From Lachnospiraceae bacterium (GTDB lineage Bacteria > Bacillota > Clostridia > Lachnospirales > Lachnospiraceae), in the NCBI GenBank assembly GCA_017623295.1, contig JAGAPK010000046.1:1-36252 (forward strand): a DNA stretch of 36,252 bases, written 5' to 3'. Under the pieces are notes generated by a model. It made no database searches and was not told where the DNA came from. It worked only from the letters and a program-made list of their open reading frames with translations. Position 1 is the first letter of the stretch. Every line of letters starts with the position of its first letter. This document shows positions 32,110 through 36,252 of this stretch, one piece after another. Position numbers and translations under genes: made by a program.

Positions 32110-34038
32110 ATGCAGAAAACTTTGGAAATAGCTTCTTCGACAATCTATCCTCTTGGAGTGCATTTTGTCCCGGAAGGATTGCATATATCAGCAGTATTTG
32201 AAGCAAAAGAAGATTGTGGAATTGTTTTATTCGACAAAAAACATAAAGAGGGTATAAAAATTCCTTTTCCACAGAACAATCGAAAAGGAAATATTTATTC
32301 AATGCTGTTAAAAGGGTATCAGGATAGAAATTGTTCCTATCTTCTTTATCAGGGAGAGGAAACATTTCAGGACCCTTTTGCCAGGTCAATCATAAATGAA
32401 CGGAAATATGGGGAGAAAAAAGAAAAGCTTTCCCGTTGTCAGGTATTAGACAAAACCTATGATTGGGAGGGAGACGAACCACAGGTTATTCCATTTGAAG
32501 ACAGCATTTTCTATATGCTGCATGTACGTGGATTTACGAAACACAAATCCTCCGGTGTAAAAGCCAAAGGAACGTATCAGGGAATTATAGAGAAAATTCC
32601 ATATTTAAAAGAACTGGGAATTACAGCAGTTGTTTTGATGCCAACCTATGAATTTGATGAAGTGCTTATGCCGGAGAAAAGAAAGCAACCGGCGACAATG
32701 GAAGAAGCGGTTGCTTCCTATAAAGAGCCGATTGTGCCCGTGAACGAGGAACGGGATAAGCCACTTCGCATTAACTTCTGGGGGTATCAGGAGGGACTTT
32801 ATTTCCTACCGAAATATGCTTATGCGTATACCAAAGATGCAGTAACGGAATATAAGGATATGGTAAAAGCTTTGCATCAAAATGGAGTCGAAGTAATGAT
32901 GCAGTTTTATTTTCCACCGGCAATCAGCTATGTAGCGATATTGGATATCTTGAAATACTGGGTGTTAGAATATCATATCGATGGATTTCATTTAATGGGC
33001 GTGGATATACCGATGCAGATGTTATGCAAAGAGCCTTTGCTTGCAGAAACAAAGCTTTTGGGTGAAAGGGATATATGGGAAAACCGACAGGATGATAAAG
33101 TCGATTGCTATCGTAATTTTGGCTGGATGGACGATTCCTTTTTATATGATACAAGAAAGCTGTTAAAGGGTGATGATAACCAAATTAATAATTATATTTA
33201 TCACAGCAGAAATAACAGCAAAGAAAAAGGGATTGTAAACTATATTGCCAAGCAGGATGGTTTTCGTCTGGCGGATTTGGTTTCTTATGATAGAAAACAT
33301 AATATGGCAAACGGGGAATCGAATCAGGACGGAACTTCTTATAATTGCAGTTGGAATTGTGGAGTAGAAGGTCCTAGCCGTAAAAAAGCAATTCTTACGT
33401 TGCGAGTGCGCCAGATGAAAAATGCAATGACGTTTGTTATGCTTTCCCAGGGAACGCCGCTTCTTTTCAGTGGTGATGAATTTGCCAATACACAGGAAGG
33501 TAATAACAATCCGTATTGTCAGGATAACCCGGTTTGTTGGGTAAAATGGAATTTACAGAAGACTAATCAGGATTTATTCCACTATACAAAGGAACTGATT
33601 GCATTTCGAAAATCTCATTCTATTTTCCATTGCAAAGAGCCGCTTAGTGGTATGGATTATTCTGCATGTGGTTATCCGGATGTTTCTTATCATGGAAAAG
33701 AAGCATGGAGTCCGGATACAGGACCGGCAAGTCGGAGTATTGGTGTTTTGTATTGTGGAAAAGAATGTGAACTATTTTATCTTGGAATCAATATGCACTG
33801 GGAAACACATATGTTAGGACTTCCAAAGCTACCGAAAGGAAAAGAGTGGATACCATTATTTTCTACACAGGCAGAGTGGACAGATGCAGATAGACAAAAA
33901 ATAGAAAATCAAGTGCAGGAAAAGAGAACACAGGAAGATTTGCATAATATTCTTGTTCCGGCACGCACAATTATGATATTTGGAACAAAAGATGTCCCGG
34001 AAGTGCCTAAAAAGACGAACAAAAAGGATTCGATATAA
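32110..34038 (+). CDS. Isoamylase/GlgX-like GH13 protein with degenerate active site
   Basis: The 642-residue protein follows the layout of glycogen-debranching GH13 enzymes: an N-terminal CBM48-like domain (about 10-110), a barrel (about 130-530; YMLHVRGFTKH, YLKELGITAVVLMP, NFWGYQEGLYFLPKYAYA, DLVSYDRKHNMANGE..QDG, SWNCGVEG, TPLLFSGDEFANTQEGNNNPYCQDN) and a C-terminal beta domain. But region I (normally DVVYNHT) reads MQFYFPP at 264-270. Region II (normally DGFRFD) reads DGFHLM at 291-296, so the nucleophile Asp is replaced by Met296 and its Arg by His294. In region IV the His is Q382, although D383 and a possible acid/base E319 remain. The reading frame is intact, so it may be a carbohydrate-binding pseudoenzyme. 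Start ATG has ggagg upstream. Confidence 0.83.
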   Translation: MQKTLEIASSTIYPLGVHFVPEGLHISAVFEAKEDCGIVLFDKKHKEGIKIPFPQNNRKGNIYSMLLKGYQDRNCSYLLYQGEETFQDPFARSIINERKYGEKKEKLSRCQVLDKTYDWEGDEPQVIPFEDSIFYMLHVRGFTKHKSSGVKAKGTYQGIIEKIPYLKELGITAVVLMPTYEFDEVLMPEKRKQPATMEEAVASYKEPIVPVNEERDKPLRINFWGYQEGLYFLPKYAYAYTKDAVTEYKDMVKALHQNGVEVMMQFYFPPAISYVAILDILKYWVLEYHIDGFHLMGVDIPMQMLCKEPLLAETKLLGERDIWENRQDDKVDCYRNFGWMDDSFLYDTRKLLKGDDNQINNYIYHSRNNSKEKGIVNYIAKQDGFRLADLVSYDRKHNMANGESNQDGTSYNCSWNCGVEGPSRKKAILTLRVRQMKNAMTFVMLSQGTPLLFSGDEFANTQEGNNNPYCQDNPVCWVKWNLQKTNQDLFHYTKELIAFRKSHSIFHCKEPLSGMDYSACGYPDVSYHGKEAWSPDTGPASRSIGVLYCGKECELFYLGINMHWETHMLGLPKLPKGKEWIPLFSTQAEWTDADRQKIENQVQEKRTQEDLHNILVPARTIMIFGTKDVPEVPKKTNKKDSI

Positions 34039-34575
34039 ATGAACAAAGCATGGATGCATTTTAAAACAATAACATATCATAAGTATCTGGTTATGCAGGG
34101 GTGCTTTAAAGTGGGGCTGTACAAACAGGGATTGCTGCATGATATGTCTAAATACAGTCCGACTGAATTTCTGGTTGGTGCAAAATATTGGCAGGGTGAT
34201 AGAAGTCCGAATAATGCTGAACGAGAGGATATTGGTTATTCTTCTGCATGGTTACATCATAAAGGACGGAATAAACATCACTATGAATATTGGATTGATT
34301 ACAGTACAAGAGCAATTCCGGGTGGTATGGCACCGGCACCAATGCCGACTAAATATGTAATAGAAATGTTGATGGATCGTATTGCAGCATGTAAGGTTTA
34401 TCATAAGGATAAGTACACGGATGAAGATCCACTGAGGTATTATGAATCCGGCAAAGATCCGGCACCAATCCATGAAGATACAAGAGCATTACTGGAATTC
34501 CTTCTAAAAATGCTTGCAGCAAAAGGTGAAGATGTTACCTTTTACTACATTCGAACAAAAATATTAAAAAAATAA
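34039..34575 (+). CDS. DUF5662 family protein
   Basis: The 178-residue protein is recognisable by LLHDMSKYSPTEFLVGAKYWQG, AWLHHKGRNKHHYEYW and MLMDRIAACKVYHKDKYT, a pattern of the DUF5662 family seen in many Firmicutes. The HD in LHDMSKY and the HH..N.HH cluster look like an HD-type metal site, so a phosphohydrolase-like activity is a reasonable guess, but no function is proven. Its ATG follows the stop of the GH13-like gene with no spacing, and aaaagg lies 13 nt upstream, so the two are translated together. Confidence 0.82.
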   Translation: MNKAWMHFKTITYHKYLVMQGCFKVGLYKQGLLHDMSKYSPTEFLVGAKYWQGDRSPNNAEREDIGYSSAWLHHKGRNKHHYEYWIDYSTRAIPGGMAPAPMPTKYVIEMLMDRIAACKVYHKDKYTDEDPLRYYESGKDPAPIHEDTRALLEFLLKMLAAKGEDVTFYYIRTKILKK

Positions 34576-34590
34576 TCAGGACAAGTAGCG

Positions 34591-34642
34591 TAAACTTTCT
34601 CTTGGCATAAGATATCGTATGAGAAAAAAGAGAGGAAGTTTA
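34591..34642 (+). promoter_or_regulatory. Inverted repeat covering the ribosome binding site of the Cys/Asp/Arg miniprotein
   Basis: TAAACTTTCTCTT (34591-34603) is nearly complementary to AAGAGAGGAAGTTTA (34628-34642), with two extra bases in the second arm. The second arm contains the Shine-Dalgarno agaggaag used for ATG 34646, so RNA starting upstream would mask it. A CATAAGATA at 34606-34614 resembles a SigK -10 (CATAnnnTA), though no matching -35 is present; RNA starting there would lack the first arm. Confidence 0.4.
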
Positions 34643-34645
34643 AGA

Positions 34646-34918
34646 ATGTGCGCATGGATTATTTTGCTGTTTTTACTCTGCGGTAACTCAGGATGTGGTT
34701 GTGATAACGATAATAGAAATCGCGACAGAGATAGAGACTGCGATAACGACAACAGAAGTCGTGACAGAGATTGTGGTTGCGACAATGACAGAGAACGTGA
34801 CAGAAGAAATCGTGACAAAGATTGTGGCTGTGACGATTCCAGATTCGAACCACGTTTTGATGCAAGACCATTTTCTAACAGAGATAGAGAAACATGTGGT
34901 TGTGAAGATAAAGATTAA
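34646..34918 (+). CDS. Small Cys/Asp/Arg-repeat protein, unknown function
   Basis: I do not recognise this 90-residue protein. Residues 1 to about 14 are hydrophobic (CAWIILLFLLCG), then follow C-G-C-D-N-D blocks separated by runs of R-D/N-R-D: three CGCD blocks and a final CGCED. The charge is balanced between Asp and Arg, with cysteines at regular intervals, so metal binding or disulfide cross-linking is possible, as in some spore coat proteins; that is inference. ATG 34646 is chosen since agaggaag is 8 nt upstream; ATG 34619 would add nine basic residues but has no ribosome binding site. The repeat DNA keeps one frame open through the whole segment, and a terminator follows at once, supporting a real gene. 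Confidence 0.65.
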   Translation: MCAWIILLFLLCGNSGCGCDNDNRNRDRDRDCDNDNRSRDRDCGCDNDRERDRRNRDKDCGCDDSRFEPRFDARPFSNRDRETCGCEDKD

Positions 34919-34928
34919 AACTAAGAGC

Positions 34929-34959
34929 AAAGGCATTCATTTTTGTGAATGCCTTTTTT
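34929..34959 (+). terminator. Rho-independent terminator after the repeat miniprotein
   Basis: AAAGGCATTCA (34929-34939) pairs perfectly with TGAATGCCTTT (34946-34956) around a 6-nt loop and continues as a T-run. Confidence 0.92.
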
Positions 34960-34994
34960 ATATGAAATGCCTTTTGGGCTTATGTTTTTAGCGG

Positions 34995-35023
34995 TTGACG
35001 AATGTAGATGGCAATGATAAACT
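34995..35023 (+). promoter_or_regulatory. Promoter of trpS
   Basis: A -35 TTGACG (34995-35000) and an extended -10 TGA-TAAACT (35015-35023) are spaced by 17 bp. The leader to ATG 35077 is about 45 nt, too short for a T-box. Confidence 0.65.
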
Positions 35024-35076
35024 AAATTTTATGAGATTCTCGGTAAAAGGGAATTATGATTTGGAGGCGCAATAAA

Positions 35077-36081
35077 ATGATAGACGGAAATAAAGTTTTA
35101 TTTAGTGGTATGCAGGCAACAGGAACTTTAACACTGGGAAATTATCTCGGTGCATTGAAGAACTGGGTAACATTGAGTGATGAATATCAGTGTTTCTATT
35201 CCGTAGTAGATCTTCATTCTATTACGGTAAGACAGGACCCGGCAGAACTTCGTAAACGTGCCAGAAATCTACTTACCTTATATATTGCAGCAGGACTTGA
35301 TCCGGAGAAAAATTGTATTTATTATCAGTCACATGTATCCGGACATGCTGAACTTTCCTGGATATTAAACTGTTTTACATATATGGGTGAATTAAACCGA
35401 ATGACTCAGTACAAAGATAAAGCAGCAAAGCATGCTGATAATATTAATGCCGGTCTGTTTACTTATCCGGTATTGATGGCGGCTGATATTCTTCTGTATC
35501 AGGCAGATGTTGTTCCAGTTGGAAAAGATCAGTTACAGCATCTTGAAATTACAAGAGATATTGCACAGAGATTTAATGCTATTTATGGAGATGTATTTAC
35601 GATTCCAGAGCCATATATCGGTAAGTCCGGTGCGAAGATTATGAGTCTTCAGGATCCGGCTAAGAAAATGTCCAAATCCGATGAAAATCCAAATGCAAGT
35701 ATTTATCTGATGGATGATCCGGATACTATTATCCGTAAATTCAAACGTGCTGTAACGGATTCTGAAGCATGTGTACGTTACTGTGAAGAACAGCCGGGTA
35801 TTAGCAATTTAATTGATATTTATTCTGCATGTACAGGGAAGACACCGCAGGAAGTTGAGAAAGAATTTGATGGTAAGGGTTACGGCGATTTTAAGCTGGC
35901 AGTTGGTGAAGCGGTTGTAGATGTTTTAAAACCGGTACAGGAGCGTTTTGAAGAATTGAGCAAAGATAAGGCCTATATCGACAGTATCATCAAAAATAAT
36001 GCAGAAAAAGCAAATTATTATGCAACCAAAACATTGCGTAAGGTACAGAAAAAAGTCGGATTCCCGGAGAGAATCCGCTAG
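35077..36081 (+). CDS. trpS: Tryptophan-tRNA ligase
   Basis: Class I synthetase of 334 residues that charges tRNA-Trp. It has the HIGH-type segment TLGNYLGAL (19-27), the KMSKS motif exactly (197-201), and family blocks SGMQATGTLTLGN, ELSWILNCFTYMGELNRMTQYKDK and LLYQADVVPVGKDQLQHLE. Length is normal for the bacterial enzyme. ATG 35077 is preceded by ggagg at 35063-35067; an in-frame ATG at 35056 would include that Shine-Dalgarno in the coding sequence. It stands alone between a promoter and a set of three terminators. Confidence 0.97.
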   Translation: MIDGNKVLFSGMQATGTLTLGNYLGALKNWVTLSDEYQCFYSVVDLHSITVRQDPAELRKRARNLLTLYIAAGLDPEKNCIYYQSHVSGHAELSWILNCFTYMGELNRMTQYKDKAAKHADNINAGLFTYPVLMAADILLYQADVVPVGKDQLQHLEITRDIAQRFNAIYGDVFTIPEPYIGKSGAKIMSLQDPAKKMSKSDENPNASIYLMDDPDTIIRKFKRAVTDSEACVRYCEEQPGISNLIDIYSACTGKTPQEVEKEFDGKGYGDFKLAVGEAVVDVLKPVQERFEELSKDKAYIDSIIKNNAEKANYYATKTLRKVQKKVGFPERIR

Positions 36082-36087
36082 GAATTC

Positions 36088-36112
36088 AAGGTTCGCCAAA
36101 CGGCGAACCTTT
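36088..36112 (+). terminator. First terminator-like hairpin after trpS
   Basis: AAGGTTCGCC (36088-36097) pairs perfectly with GGCGAACCTT (36102-36111) around AAAC. Only three T follow, so on its own it may be weak. Confidence 0.6.
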
Positions 36113-36128
36113 CAGACTGTAGACAAAG

Positions 36129-36153
36129 TCCCGAGTTTTTGCTCGGGATTTTT
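36129..36153 (+). terminator. Second terminator after trpS
   Basis: TCCCGAG (36129-36135) pairs with CTCGGGA (36142-36148) around TTTTTG and is followed by five T. Confidence 0.88.
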
Positions 36154-36159
36154 CTTTGA

Positions 36160-36206
36160 AAAGAGCCAGAAGTTCAGTAAAAATGCGGACTTTGAGGCTC
36201 TTTTTT
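36160..36206 (+). terminator. Third terminator after trpS, overlapping the next promoter
   Basis: AAAGAGCC (36160-36167) pairs with GGCTCTTT (36196-36203), with an inner AAGTTC/GGACTT helix and an 11-nt loop, followed by T to 36206. Its 3' arm lies between the -35 region and the -10 of the following promoter. Confidence 0.72.
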
Positions 36207-36214
36207 GGTATAAT
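36206..36214 (+). promoter_or_regulatory. Extended -10 promoter of the next gene
   Basis: TGGTATAAT (36206-36214) is a full extended -10; the -35 position (36186-36191, CGGACT) is poor. Transcription would start near 36221, just before the ribosome binding site. Confidence 0.6.
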
Positions 36215-36245
36215 GGAAGTATAAAAAAAAGGAGCACTTTCACTC

Positions 36246-36252
36246 ATGATGA
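36246..36252 (+). CDS. Start of the next gene, cut by the window end
   Basis: An aaggag (36229-36234) lies 11 nt before ATG 36246 (a second ATG follows at 36249). Only two codons are inside the window, so nothing can be said about the product. Confidence 0.35.

Noticed and set aside
34576-34991. Several overlapping frames on both strands around the Cys/Asp/Arg repeats
   Set aside because: Repeats keep all frames open. Only the frame starting at 34646 has a ribosome binding site at proper distance and stops just before the terminator.
34960-35076. T-box leader for trpS
   Set aside because: The leader after the predicted promoter is only about 45 nt, and no T-box sequence or specifier stem is present.
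1-36252. Mobile elements, prophage, toxin-antitoxin or defence genes
   Set aside because: No transposase, integrase, phage structural gene, nuclease-methylase pair or terminal repeats were recognised; gene order and codon style look uniform by eye.

Overview
The window looks like a chromosomal segment of a strictly anaerobic, spore-forming, low-GC Firmicute, most likely a gut Lachnospiraceae-type Clostridium; this placement is inferred from gene content and protein style, not from a marker search. The anaerobic signs are a class III (glycyl radical) ribonucleotide reductase with its activase and a group B-like [FeFe] hydrogenase. The sporulation signs are a cotJABC operon and a GerA/SpoVAF-type germination protein. 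A bile salt hydrolase-type Ntn hydrolase points to the intestine. Almost all genes are on the + strand; the exceptions are cotJABC and a DUF1292 gene. I found no transposon, prophage, CRISPR array, rRNA or tRNA.

Layout. (1) 149-4370: a close-packed operon for cytidine deaminase, SAH/MTA deaminase, a membrane-anchored MutS-like ATPase, RNase HI and a small membrane protein, closed by a terminator and preceded by a foldable leader. (2) 4441-7499: HAD nucleotidase, WYL regulator and class I/II aminotransferase, then a terminator. (3) 7581-10845: nrdD-nrdG-dut, a dNTP supply operon with a consensus promoter and a tandem pair of NrdR-like boxes. (4) 10912-12327: a SpoVAF-like germination protein whose ribosome binding site lies in the 3' arm of the preceding terminator. 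(5) 12499-18446: a carbohydrate operon with its own promoter: SGNH esterase, a chemoreceptor, and a beta-glucosidase fused in frame to mannose-6-phosphate isomerase. (6) 18584-20544: a PEBP-family protein with an HxlR regulator, then a small AraC-type regulator translationally coupled to a ClpP. (7) 20761-21771: bile salt hydrolase family enzyme, convergent with cotJABC (22861-21808). (8) 23037-26713: a GldA / fused GldF-GldG / DUF4340 ABC exporter operon. (9) 26823-31580: hydrogenase, gltX and a UvrD-like helicase, convergent with a DUF1292 gene. (10) 32110-34575: an isoamylase-like GH13 protein that has lost its catalytic nucleophile, abutting a DUF5662 gene. (11) 34646-36214: a tiny Cys/Asp/Arg-repeat protein, trpS, and three hairpin terminators in tandem before the next promoter.

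The most unusual items are the GH1-ManA fusion, the apparently inactivated GH13 debranching-type protein with its DUF5662 partner, the AraC-ClpP coupled pair, the Asp/Arg/Cys repeat miniprotein, and several places where a hairpin covers or bridges a ribosome binding site. Most remaining genes are ordinary housekeeping genes. No single locus is clearly a new multi-gene system from sequence alone.
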